From Hippophae tibetana (Eukaryota; Streptophyta; Magnoliopsida; Rosales; Elaeagnaceae): a DNA stretch of 64,000 nt. Each line of letters begins with the position of its first letter. Position 1 is the first letter of the stretch. Positions 10,601 through 24,600 of this stretch are shown here, one piece after another. The stretch covers positions 434,001 through 498,000 of the forward strand of contig JAZDXN010000024.1 in the NCBI GenBank assembly GCA_037013495.1. Direction: 5' to 3'. The translations under genes were made by a program, and so were the position numbers. The notes beneath the pieces were generated by a model, which was not told where the DNA came from, did not search any database, and saw only the letters and a list, made by a program, of their open reading frames with translations.

Positions 10601-13104
10601 ATAAGAGATTAATACTTATCATTTTTAATTATTTTATGAATTCAATATTCTTAACTTATTTATAAGTTATTCTTAATGTGTTGGAATTTTCCGAATTGAA
10701 TTTAACTTTATTTTTACCTGTCACTCTCAAAATCTAGGTTCCAAAACAAATTCGAAGAGTAAGAAGCAAGTAAAGATGTTGAGAAATATTGTGCCCATAA
10801 ACCATAGAAATATTTCGGGATAGGTAATAATATATATACAAATAATTTATGCACCAAACTCTTGTCATTGCCTTTTCCCGTTTGGTAGGTTGGTAACCAA
10901 ATTCGGTTGAATTGGGCTCGGAAGCAAGACTTTGAAAGGAAAGAAAATAGTGAGAAAACATGAGTATGAATAAATAAATGGAAAAAAACTTAAACATTTT
11001 TTTTGTCTTTTTTGCAAAGGTAGGCAATGGAAATAAATACTCTAAATTGTAATTCCTTATAACTATGATATATTTAAATGGAAATTATTATATCTTAAAA
11101 TAACAAACAAACAAAATTAAGAAATTTTGTTTATTAATTTTTATATAAGAGATAAATCCTTATCATTTTTAATTATTTTATGAATTCAATATTCTTAACT
11201 TATTTATAAGTTATTCTTGTAGTGTTGGAATTTTCCGTATTGAATTTAACTTTATTTTTACCTGTCTCTCTCAAAATCTAGGTTCCAAACGAATTCGAAG
11301 AGTAAGGAGCTAGTAAAGATGTTGAGAAATATTGTGCCCATAAACCTTTGAAATATTTCGGGCTAGGTAATAATATGTTTACAAATAATTTATGCACCAA
11401 ACTCTAGTCATTACCTTTTCCCATTTGGTAGGTTGGTAACCAAATTCGGATGAATTAGGCTCGGAAGCAAGACTTTCAAAGGAATGGAATATGTGATAAA
11501 ACATGAGTATGAATAAATAAATGGAAAAGAAAACTTAAACATCTTTTTTTGTCTTTTTTGCAAACGTAGGCAAGGGAAACAAATACTCTAAATTGTAATT
11601 CCTTATAACTATGATATATTTAAATGGAAATTATTATATCTTAAAATACCAAACAATCAAAATTAAGAAATTTTGTTTATTAATTTTTTTTATAAGAGAT
11701 TAATACTTATCATTTTTAATTATTTTATGAATTCAATATTCTTAACTTATTTATAAAGTTTTTCTTAATGTGTTGGAATTTTCCGAATTGAATTTAACTT
11801 TATTTTTACCTGTCACTCTCAAAATCTAGGTTCCAAAACAAATTCGAAGAGTAAGAAGCAAGTAAAGATGTTGAGAAATATTGTGCCCATAAACCATAGA
11901 AATATTTCGGGATAGGTAATAATATATATACAAATAATTTATGCACCAAACTCTTGTCATTGCCTTTTCCCGTTTGGTAGGTTGGTAACCAAATTCGGTT
12001 GAATTGGGCTCGGAAGCAAGACTTTGAAAGGAAAGAAAATAGTGAGAAAACATGAGTATGAATAAATAAATGGAAAAAAACTTAAACATTTTTTTTGTCT
12101 TTTTTGCAAAGGTAGGCAATGGAAATAAATACTCTAAATTGTAATTCCTTATAACTATGATATATTTAAATGGAAATTATTATATCTTAAAATAACAAAC
12201 AATCAAAATTAAGAAATTTTGTTTATTAATTTTTATATAAGAGATAAATCCTTATCATTTTTAATTATTTTATGAATTCAATATTCTTAACTTATTTATA
12301 TGTTATTCTTGTAGTGTTGGAATTTTCCGTATTGAATTTAACTTTATTTTTACCTGTCTCTCTCAAAATCTAGGTTCCAAACGAATTCGAAGAGTAAGGA
12401 GCTAGTAAAGATGTTGAGAAATATTGTGCCCATAAACCTTTGAAATATTTCGGGCTAGGTAATAATATGTTTACAAATAATTTATGCACCAAACTCTAGT
12501 CATTACCTTTTCCCATTTGGTAGGTTGGTAACCAAATTCGGTTGAATTAGTCTCGGAAGCAAGACTTTCAAAGGAATGGAATATGTGATAAAACATGAGT
12601 ATGAATAAATAAATGGAAAAGAAAACTTAAACATCTGTTTTTGTCTTTTTTGCAAACGTAGGCAAGGGAAACAAATACTCTAAATTGTAATTCCTTATAA
12701 CTATGATATATTTAAATGGAAATTATTATATCTTAAAATACCAAACAATCAAAATTAAGAAATTTTGTTTATTAATTTTTTTTATAAGAGATTAATACTT
12801 ATCATTTTTAATTATTTTATGAATTCAATATTCTTAACTTATTTATAAGTTATTCTTAATGTGTTGGAATTTTCCGAATTGAATTTAACTTTATTTTTAC
12901 CTGTCACTCTCAAAATCTAGGTTCCAAAACAAATTCGAAGAGTAAGAAGCAAGTAAAGATCTTGAGAAATATTGTGCCCATAAACCATAGAAATATTTCG
13001 GGATAGGTAATAATATATATACAAATAATTTATGCACCAAACTCTTGTCATTGCCTTTTCCCGTTTGGTAGGTTGGTAACCAAATTCGGTTGAATTGGGC
13101 TCGG
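7649..13104. repeat. Domain II: 1,091-bp B/A dimer HOR, five tandem copies
   Basis: B units start at 7649, 8740, 9831, 10922 and 12014; A units start at 8192, 9283, 10374, 11465 and 12557. B and A lengths alternate at 543 and 548-549 bp, so the dimer is 1,091-1,092 bp. B units share CTTTGAAAGG, GGCAATGG, AATAACAAAC and AAATCCTTATC. A units share GTGATAAAACATG and the TTCCAAAACAAATTCG variant. Copies 2 to 4 look almost identical, while the outer copies carry private changes (AGTCTCGG near 12,550, CATCTGTTTTTG near 12,635). The five-copy extent is 5,456 bp. Confidence 0.92.
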
Positions 13105-16100
13105 AAGCAAGACTTTGAAAGGAAAGAAAATAGTGAGAAAACATGAGTATGAATAAATAAATGGAAAAAAAACTTAAACATTTTTTTTGTCTTTTTTGCA
13201 AAGGTAGGCAAGGGAAACAAATACTCTAAATTGTAATTCCTTATAACTATGATATATTTAAATGGAAATTAATATATCTTAAAATACCAAACAATCAAAA
13301 TTAAGAAATTTTGTTTATTAATTTTTATATAAGAGATAAATACTTATCATTATTAATTATTTTATGAATTCAATATTCTTAACTTATTTATAAGTTATTC
13401 TTAATGTGTTGGAATTTTCCGTATTGAATTTAACTTTATTTTTACTTGTCTCTCGCAAAATCTAGGTTCCCAACGAATTCGAAGAGTAAGAAGCAAGTAA
13501 AGATGTTGAGAAAGATTATGCCCATAAACCATAGAAATATTTCGGGATAGGTAATAATATATTTACAAATAATTTATGCACCAAACTCTAGTCATTACCT
13601 TTTCCCATTTGGTAGGTTGGTAACCAAATTCGGTTGAATTGGGCTCGGAAGCAAGACTTTGAAAGGAAAGAAAATAGTGAGAAAACATGAGTATGAATAA
13701 ATAAATGGAAAAAAACTTAAACATTTTTTTTGTCTTTTTTGCAAAGGTAGGCAATGGAAATAAATACTCTAAATTGTAATTCCTTATAACTATGATATAT
13801 TTAAATGGAAATTATTATATCTTAAAATAACAAACAATCAAAATTAAGAAATTTTGTTTATTAATTTTTATATAAGAGATAAATCCTTATCATTTTTAAT
13901 TATTTTATGAATTCAATATTCTTAACTTATTTATAAGTTATTCTTGTAGTGTTGGAATTTTCCGTATTGAATTTAACTTTATTTTTACCTGTCACTCTCA
14001 AAATCTAGGTTCCAAACGAATTCGAAGAGTAAGAAGCAAGTAAAGATGTTGAGAAATATTGTGCCCATAAACCATAGAAATATTTCGGGATAGGTAATAA
14101 TATATATACAAATAATTTATGCACCAAACTCTTGTCATTGCCTTTTCCCGTTTGGTAGGTTGGTAACCAAATTCGGTTGAATTGGGCTCGGAAGCAAGAC
14201 TTTGAAAGGAAAGAAAATAGTGAGAAAACATGAGTATGAATAAATAAATGGAAAAAAAACTTAAACATTTTTTTTGTCTTTTTTGCAAAGGTAGGCAAGG
14301 GAAACAAATACTCTAAATTGTAATTCCTTATAACTATGATATATTTAAATGGAAATTATTATATCTTAAAATACCAAACAATCAAAATTAAGAAATTTTG
14401 TTTATTAATTTTTATATAAGAGATAAATACTTATCATTATTAATTATTTTATGAATTCAATATTCTTAACTTATTTATAAGTTATTCTTAATGTGTTGGA
14501 ATTTTCCGTATTGAATTTAACTTTATTTTTACTTGTCTCTCGCAAAATCTAAGTTCCCAACGAATTCCAAGAGTAAGAAGCAAGTAAAGATGTTGAGAAA
14601 GATTATGCCCATAAACCATAGAAATATTTCGGGATAGGTAATAATATATTTACAAATAATTTATGCACCAAACTCTTGTCATTACTTTTCCCATTTGGTA
14701 GGTTCGTAACCAAATTCGATTGAATTGAGCTTAGAGGCAAGACTTTCAAAGGAAATAAAATAGTGAGAAAACATGAGTATGGATAAATAAATGGAAAAAA
14801 AACATAAACATTTTTTTTGTCTTTTTTGCAAAGGTAGGCAAGGGAAACAAATACTCTAAATTGTAATTCCTTATAACTATGATATATTTAAATGGAAATT
14901 ATTATATCTTAAAATACCAAACAATCAAAATTAAGAAATTTTGTTTATTAATTTTTTTATAAGAGATAAATACTTATCATTTTTAATTATTTTATGAATT
15001 CAATATTCTTAACTTATTTATAAGTTATTCTTGTAGTGTTGGAATTTTCCGTATTGAATTTAACTTTATTTTTACCTCTCTCTCTCAAAATCTAGGTTCC
15101 AAACGAATTCGAAGAGTAAGGAGCTAGTAAAGATGTTGAGAAATATTGTGCCCAAAAACCTTTGAAATATTTCGGGCTAGGTAATAATATGTTTACAAAT
15201 AATTTATGCACCAAACTCTAGTCATTACCTTTTCCCATTTGGTAGGTTGGTAACCAAATTCGGTTGAATTAGGCTCGGAAGCAAGACTTTCAAAGGAATG
15301 GAATATGCGAGAAAACATGAGTATGAATAAATAAATGGAAAAGCAAACTTAAACATCTTTTTTTGTCTTTTTTGCAAACGTAGGCAAGGGAAACAAATAC
15401 TCTAAATTGTAATTCCTTATAACTATGATATATTTAAATGGAAATTATTATATCTTAAAATACCAAACAATCAAAATTAAGAAATTTTGTTTATTAATTT
15501 TTTTTATAAGAGATTAATACTTATCATTTTTAATTATTTTATGAATTCAATATTCTTAACTTATTTATAAGTTATTCTTAATGTGTTGGAATTTTCCAAA
15601 TTTAATTTAACTTTATTTTTACCTGTCACTCTCAAAATATAGGTTCCAAACGAATTCGAGGAGTAAGTAGCAAGTAAAGATGTTGAGAAATATTGTGCCC
15701 ATAAACCATAGAAATATTTCGGGATAGGAAATAATATATATACAAATAATTTATGCACCAAACTCTTGTCATTACCTTTTCCCATTTGGTAGGTTGGTAA
15801 CCAAATTCGGTTGAATTGAGGTCGGAAGCAAGACTTTCAAAGGAAAGAAAATAGTGAGAAAACATGAGTATAAATAAAAAAATGGAAAAAAAACATAAAC
15901 ATTTTTTTTGTCTTTTTTGCAAAGGTAGGCAAGGGAAACAAATACTCTAAATTGTAATTCCATATAACTATGATATATTTAAATGGAAATTATTATATCT
16001 TAAAATACCAAACAATAAAAATTAAGAAATTTTGTTTATTAATTTTTTTATAAGAGATTAAGACTTATCATTTTTAATTATTTTATGAATTCAATATTCT

Positions 16101-18650
16101 TAACTTATTTATAAGTTATTCTTAATGTGTTGGAATTTTCCGAATTGAATTTAACTTTATTTTTACCTGTCACTCTCAAAATCTAGGTTCCAAACGAATT
16201 CGAAGAGTAAGAAGCAAGTAAAGATGTTGAGAAATATTGTGCCTATAAACCATAGAAATATTTCGGGATAGGTAAAAATATATATACAAATAATTTATGC
16301 ACCAAACTCTTGTCATTACCTTTTCCCATTTGGTAGGTTGGTAACCAAATTCGGTTGAATTGAGGTCGGAAGCAAGACTTTCAAAGGAAAAAAAATAGTG
16401 AGAAAACATGAGTATGAATAAAAAAATGGAAAAAAAACTTAAACATTTTTTTTGTCTTTTTTGCAAAGGTAGGCAAGGGAAATAAATACTCTAAATTGTA
16501 ATTCCTTATTACTATGATATATTTAAATGGAAATTATTATATCTTAAAATGCGAAACAATCAACATTTAGAAATTTTGTTTATTAATTTTTATATAAGAG
16601 ATAAATACTTATCATTATTAATTATTTTATGAATTCAATATTCTTAACTTATTTATAAGTTATTCTTAATGTGTTGGAATTTTCCGAATTGAATTTAACT
16701 TTATTTTTACCTGTCACTCTCAAAATCTAGGTTCCAAACGAATTCGAAGAGTAAGAAGCAAGTAAAGATGTTGAGAAATATTGTGCCTATAAACCATAGA
16801 AATATTTCGGGATAGGTAAAAATATATATACAAATAATTTATGCACCAAACTCTTGTCATTACCTTTTCCCATTTGGTAGGTTGGTAACCAAATTCGGTT
16901 GAATTGAGGTCGGAAGCAAGACTTTCAAAGGAAAAAAAATAGTGAGAAAACATGAGTATGAATAAAAAAATGGAAAAAAAACTTAAACATTTTTTTTGTC
17001 TTTTTTGCAAAGGTAGGCAAGGGAAATAAATACTCTAAATTGTAATTCCTTATTACTATGATATATTTAAATGGAAATTATTATATCTTAAAATGCGAAA
17101 CAATCAACATTTAGAAATTTTTTTATTAATTTTTTTTATAAGAGATTAATACTTATCATTTTTAATTATTTTATGAATTCAATATTCTTAACTTATTTAT
17201 AAGTTATTCTTAATGTGTTGGAATTTTCCAAATTTAATTTAACTTTATTTTTACCTGTCACTCTCAAAATATAGGTTCCAAACGAATTCGAGGAGTAAGT
17301 AGCAAGTAAAGATGTTGAGAAATATTGTGCCCATAAACCATAGAAATATTTCGGGATAGGAAATAATATATATACAAATAATTTATGCACCAAACTCTTG
17401 TCATTACCTTTTCCCATTTGGTAGGTTGGTAACCAAATTCGGTTGAATTGAGGTCGGAAGCAAGACTTTCAAAGGAAAAAAAATAGTGAGAAAACATGAG
17501 TTTGAATAAAAAAATGGAAAAAAAACTTAAACATTTTTTTTGTCTTTTTTGCAAAGGTAGGCAAGGGAAATAAATACTCTAAATTGTAATTCCTTATTAC
17601 TATGATATATTTAAATGGAAATTATTATATCTTAAAATGCGAAACAATCAACATTTAGAAATTTTGTTTATTAATTTTTTTTATAAGAGATTAATACTTA
17701 TCATTTTTAATTATTTTATGAATTCAATATTCTTAACTTATTTATAAGTTATTCTTAATGTGTTGGAATTTTCCAAATTTAATTTAACTTTATTTTTACC
17801 TGTCACTCTCAAAATCTAGGTTCCAAACGAATTCGAAGAGTAAGAAGCAAGTAAGGATGTTGAGAAATATTGTGCCCATAAACCATAGAAATATTTCGGG
17901 ATAGGAAATAATATATATACAAATAATTTATGCACCAAACTCTTGTCATTACCTTTTCCCATTTGGTAGGTTGGTAACCAAATTCGGTTGAATTGAGGTC
18001 GGAAGCAAGACTTTCAAAGGAAAGAAAATAGTGAGAAAACATGAGTATAAATAAAAAAATGGAAAAAAAACATAAACATTTTTTTTGTCTTTTTTGCAAA
18101 GGTAGGCAAGGGAAACAAATACTCTAAATTGTAATTCCTTATAACTATGATATATTTAAATGGAAATTATTATATCTTAAAATACCAAACAATAAAAATT
18201 AAGAAATTTTGTTTATTAATTTTTTTATAAGAGATTAAGACTTATCATTTTTAATTATTTTATGAATTCAATATTCTTAACTTATTTATAAGTTATTCTT
18301 AATGTGTTGGAATTTTCCGAATTGAATTTAACTTTATTTTTACCTGTCACTCTCAAAATCTAGGTTCCAAACGAATTCGAAGAGTAAGAAGCAAGTAAAG
18401 ATGTTGAGAAATATTGTGCCTATAAACCATAGAAATATTTCGGGATAGGTAAAAATATATATACAAATAATTTATGCACCAAACTCTTGTCATTACCTTT
18501 TCCCATTTGGTAGGTTGGTAACCAAATTCGGTTGAATTGAGGTCGGAAGCAAGACTTTCAAAGGAAAAAAAATAGTGAGAAAACATGAGTATGAATAAAA
18601 AAATGGAAAAAAAACTTAAACATTTTTTTTGTCTTTTTTGCAAAGGTAGG
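13105..18650. repeat. Domain III: mixed monomers with local duplications
   Basis: Monomers start at 13105, 13649, 14192, 14735, 15279, 15826, 16370, 16914, 17458, 18003 and 18547. The unit at 13105 recurs at 14192 (shift 1,087 bp; both carry ACTTGTCTCTCGC and AGAAAGATTATGCCC). The stretch around 16,176-16,700 recurs 544 bp on, with GTGCCTATAAACC and GGTAAAAATATATA in both, so adjacent monomers have been duplicated singly. An A-type unit is embedded at 15279. The block from about 15,100 to 16,480 recurs 3,812 bp downstream (about 18,910-20,290), which links this domain to the hexamer HOR that follows. A group of units with CCTTATTAC and GCGAAACAATCAACATTTAG is typical of the domain. Confidence 0.8.
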
Positions 18651-21600
18651 CAATGGAAATAAATACTCTAAATTGTAATTCCTTATAACTATGATATATT
18701 TAAATGGAAATTATTATATCTTAAAATAACAACCAATCAAAATTAAGAAATTTTGTTTATTAATTTTTATATAAGAGATAAATCCTTATCATTTTTAATA
18801 ATTTTATGAATTCAATATTCTTAACTTATTTATAAGTTATTCTTGTAGTGTTGGAATTTTCCGTATTGAATTTAACTTTATTTTTACCTGTCTCTCTCAA
18901 AATCTAGGTTCCAAACGAATTCGAAGAGTAAAGAGCTAGTAAAGATGTTGAGAAATATTGTGCCCAAAAACCTTTGAAATATTTCGGGCTAGGTAATAAT
19001 ATGTTTACAAATAATTTATGCACCAAACTCTAGTCATTACCTTTTCCCATTTGGTAGGTTGGTAACCAAATTCGGTTGAATTAGGCTCGGAAGCAAGACT
19101 TTCAAAGGAATGGAATATGTGAGAAAACATGAGTATGAATAAATAAATGGAAAAGCAAACTTAAACATCTTTTTTTGTCTTTTTTGCAAACGTAGGCAAG
19201 GGAAACAAATACTCTAAATTGTAATTCCTTATAACTATGATATATTTAAATGGAAATTATTATATCTTAAAATACCAAACAATCAAAATTAAGAAATTTT
19301 GTTTATTAATTTTTTTTATAAGAGATTAATACTTATCATTTTTAATTATTTTATGAATTCAATATTCTTAACTTATTTATAAGTTATTCTTAATGTGTTG
19401 GAATTTTCCAAATTTAATTTAACTTTATTTTTACCTGTCACTCTCAAAATATAGGTTCCAAACAAATTCGAGGTGTAAGTAGCAAGTAAAGATGTTGAGA
19501 AATATTGTGCCCATAAACCATAGAAATATTTCGGGATAGGAAATAATATATATACAAATAATTTATGCACCAAACTCTTGTCATTACCTTTTCCCATTTG
19601 GTAGGTTTGTAACCAAATTCGGTTGAATTGAGGTCGGAAGCAAGACTTTCAAAGGAAAGAAAATAGTGAGAAAACATGAGTATAAATAAAAAAATGGAAA
19701 AAAAACATAAACATTTTTTTTGTCTTTTTTGCAAAGGTAGGCAAGGGAAACAAATACTCTAAATTGTAATTCCTTATAACTATGATATATTTAAATGGAA
19801 ATTATTATATCTTAAAATACCAAACAAAAAAAATTAAGAAATTTTGTTTATTAATTTTTTTATAAGAGATTAAGACTTATCATTTTTAATTATTTTATGA
19901 ATTCAATATTCTTAACTTATTTATAAGTTATTCTTAATGTGTTGGAATTTTCCGAATTGAATTTAACTTTATTTTTACCTGTCACTCTAAAAATCTAGGT
20001 TCCAAACGAATTCGAAGAGTAAGAAGCAAGTAAAGATGTTGAGAAATATTGTGCCTATAAACCATAGAAATATTTCGGGATAGGTAAAAATATATATACA
20101 AATAATTTATGCACCAAACTCTTGTCATTACCTTTTCCCATTTGGTAGGTTGGTAACCAAATTCGGTTGAATTGAGGTCGGAAGCAAGACTTTCAAAGGA
20201 AAAAAAATAGTGAGAAAACATGAGTATGAATAAAAAAATGGAAAAAAAACTTAAACATTTTTTTTGTCTTTTTTGCAAAGGTAGGCAAGGGAAATAAATA
20301 CTCTAAATTGTAATTCCTTATTACTATGATATATTTAAATGGAAATTATTATATCTTAAAATGCGAAACAATCAACATTTAGAAATTTTGTTTATTAATT
20401 TTTATATAAGAGATAAATACTTATCATTATTAATTATTTTATGAATTCAATATTCTTAACTTATTTATAAGTTATTCTTAATGTGTTGGAATTTTCCGTA
20501 TTGAATTTAACTTTATTTTTACCTGTCTCTCGCAAAATCTAGGTTCCCAACGAATTCGAAGAGTAAGAAGCAAGTAAAGATGTTGAGAAATATTATGCCC
20601 ATAAACCATTGAAATATTTCGGGCTAGGTAATAATATGTTTACAAATAATTTATGCACCGAACTCTAGTCATTACCTTTTCCCATTTGGTTGGTTGGTAA
20701 CCAAATTCGGTTGAATTGGGCTCGGAAGCAAGACTTTGAAAGGAAAGAAAATAGTGAGAAAACATGAGTATGAATAAATAAATGGAAAAAAAACTTAAAC
20801 ATTTTTTTTTGTCTTTTTTGCAAAGGTAGGCAATGGAAATAAATACTCTAAATTGTAATTCCTTATAACTATGATATATTTAAATGGAAATTATTATATC
20901 TTAAAATACCAAACAATCAAAATTAAGAAATTTTGTTTATTAATTTTTATATAAGAGATAAATACTTATCATTTTTAATTATTTTATGAATTCAATATTC
21001 TTAACTTATTTATAAGTTATTCTTGTAGGATTGGAATTTTCCGTATTGAATTTAACTTTATTTTTACCTGTCTCTCTCGAAATCAAGGTTCCAAACTAAT
21101 TCGAAGAGTAAGGAGCTAGTAAAGATGTTGTCAAATATTGTGCCCATAAACCTTTGAAATATTTCGGGCTAGGTAATAATATGTTTACAAATAATTTATG
21201 CACAAATCTCTAGTCATTACCTTTTCCCATTTGGTAGGTTGGTAACCAAATCCGGTTGAATTAGGCTCGGAAGCAAGACTTTCAAAGGAAAGGAATATGT
21301 GAGAAAACATGAGTATGAATAAATAAATGGAAAAGAAAACTTAAACATCTTTTTTTCTCTTTTTTGCAAACGTAGGCAAGGGAAATAAATACTCTAAATT
21401 GTAATTCCTTATAACTATGATATATTTAAATGGAAATTATTATATCTTAAACTACCAAACAATCAAAATTAAGAAATTTTGTTTATTAATTTTTATATAT
21501 GAGATTAATACCTATCATTATTAATTATTTTACGAATTCAATATTCTTAACTTATTTATAAGTTATTCTTAATGTGTTGGAATTTTCCGTATTGAATTTA

Positions 21601-24600
21601 ACTTTATTTTTACATGTCTCTCGCAAAATCTAGGTTCCCAACGAATTCGAAGAGTAAGAAGCAAGTAAAGATGTTGAGAAATATTATGCCCATAAACCAT
21701 TGAAATATTTCATGCTAGGTAATAATATGTTTACAAATAATTTATGCACCAAACTCTAGTCATTACCTTCTCCCATTTGGTAGGTTGGTAACCAAATTCA
21801 GTTGAATTGGGCTCGGAAGCAAGACTTTGAAAGGAAAGAAAATAGTGAGAAAACATGAGTATGAATAAATAAATGGAAAAAAACTTAAACATTTTTTTTG
21901 TCTTTTTTGCAAAGGTAGGCAATGGAAATAAATACTCTAAATTGTAATTCCTTATAACTATGATATATTTAAATGGAAATTATTATATCTTAAAATAACA
22001 AACAATCAAAATTAAGAAATTTTGTTTATTAATTTTTATATAAGAGATAAATCCTTATCATTTTTAATTATTTTATGAATTCGATATTCTTAACTTATTT
22101 ATAAGTTATTCTTGTAGTGTTTGAATTTTCCGTATTGAATTTAACTTTATTTTTACCTGTCTCTCTCAAAATCTAGGTTCCAAACGAATTCGAAGAGTAA
22201 GGAGCTAGTAAAGATGTTGAGAAATATTGTGCCCAAAAACCTTTGAAATATTTCGGGCTAGGTAATAATATGTTTACAAATAATTTATGCACCAAACTCT
22301 AGTCATTACCTTTTCCCATTTGGTAGGTTGGTAACCAAATTCGGTTGAATTAGGCTCGGAAGCAAGACTTTCAAAGGAATGGAATATGTGAGAAAACATG
22401 AGTATGAATAAATAAATGGAAAAGCAAACTTAAACATCTTTTTTTGTCTTTTTTGCAAACGTAGGCAAGGGAAACAAATACTCTAAATTGTAATTCCTTA
22501 TAACTATGATATATTTAAATGGAAATTATTATATCTTAAAATACCAAACAATCAAAATTAAGAAATTTTGTTTATTAATTTTTTTTATAAGAGATTAATA
22601 CTTATCATTTTTAATTATTTTATGAATTCAATATTCTTAACTTATTTATAAGTTATTCTTAATGTGTTGGAATTTTCCAAATTTAATTTAACTTTATTTT
22701 TACCTGTCACTCTCAAAATATAGGTTCCAAACGAATTCGAGGAGTAAGTAGCAAGTAAAGATGTTGAGAAATATTGTGCCCATAAACCATAGAAATATTT
22801 CGGGATAGGAAATAATATATATACAAATAATTTATGCACCAAACTCTTGTCATTACCTTTTCCCATTTGGTAGGTTGGTAACCAAATTCGGTTGAATTGA
22901 GGTCGGAAGCAAGACTTTCAAAGGAAAGAAAATAGTGAGAAAACATGAGTATAAATAAAAAAATGGAAAAAAAACATAAACATTTTTTTTGTCTTTTTTG
23001 CAAAGGTAGGCAAGGGAAACAAATACTCTAAATTGTAATTCCTTATAACTATGATATATTTAAATGGAAATTATTATATCTTAAAATACCAAACAATCAA
23101 AATTAAGAAATTTTGTTTATTAATTTTTTTTATAAGAGATTAATACTTATCATTTTTAATTATTTTATGAATTCAATATTCTTAACTTATTTATAAGTTA
23201 TTCTTGTAGTGTTGGAATTTTCCGAATTTAATTTAACTTTATTTTTACCTGTCACTCTCAAAATATAGGTTCCAAACGAATTCGAAGAGTAAGAAGCAAG
23301 TAAAGATGTTGAGAAATATTGTGCCTATAAACCATAGAAATATTTCGGGATAGGTAAAAGTATATATACAAATAATTTATGCACCAAACTCTTGTCATTA
23401 CCTTTTCCCATTTGGTAGGTTGGTAACCAAATTCGGTTGAATTGAGGTCGGAAGCAAGACTTTCAAAGGAAAAAAAATAGTGAGAAAACATGAGTATGAA
23501 TAAAAAAATGGAAAAAAAACTTAAACATTTTTTTTGTCTTTTTTGCAAAGGTAGGCAAGGGAAATAAATACTCTAAATTGTAATTCCTTATTACTATGAT
23601 ATATTTAAATGGAAATTATTATATCTTAAAATGCGAAACAATCAACATTTAGAAATTTTGTTTATTAATTTTTATATAAGAGATAAATACTTATCATTAT
23701 TAATTATTTTATGAATTCAATATTCTTAACTTATTTATAAGTTATTCTTAATGTGTTGGAATTTTCCGTATTGAATTTAACTTTATTTTTACCTGTCTCT
23801 CGCAAAATCTAGGTTCCCAACGAATTCGAAGAGTAAGAAGCAAGTAAAGATGTTGAGAAATATTATGCCCATAAACCATTGAAATATTTCGGGCTAGGTA
23901 ATAATATGTTTACAAATAATTTATGCACCGAACTCTAGTCATTACCTTTTCCCATTTGGTTGGTTGGTAACCAAATTCGGTTGAATTGGGCTCGGAAGCA
24001 AGACTTTGAAAGGAAAGAAAATAGTGAGAAAACATGAGTATGAATAAATAAATGGAAAAAAAACTTAAACATTTTTTTTTGTCTTTTTTACAAAGGTAGG
24101 CAATGGAAATAAATACTCTAAATTGTAATTCCTTATAACTATGATATATTTAAATGGAAATTATTATATCTTAAAATACCAAACAATCAAAATTAAGAAA
24201 TTTTGTTTATTAATTTTTATATAAGAGATAAATACTTATCATTTTTAATTATTTTATGAATTCAATATTCTTAACTTATTTATAAGTTATTCTTGTAGGA
24301 TTGGAATTTTCCGTATTGAATTTAACTTTATTTTTACCTGTCTCTCTCGAAATCTAGGTTCCAAACTAATTCGAAGAGTAAGGAGCTAGTAAAGATGTTG
24401 TCAAATATTGTGCCCATAAACCTTTGAAATATTTCGGGCTAGGTAATAATATGTTTACAAATAATTTATGCACCAATCTCTAGTCATTACCTTTTCCCAT
24501 TTGGTAGGTTGGTAACCAAATCCGGTTGAATTAGGCTCGGAAGCAAGACTTTCAAAGGAAAGGAATATGTGAGAAAACATGAGTATGAATAAATAAATGG

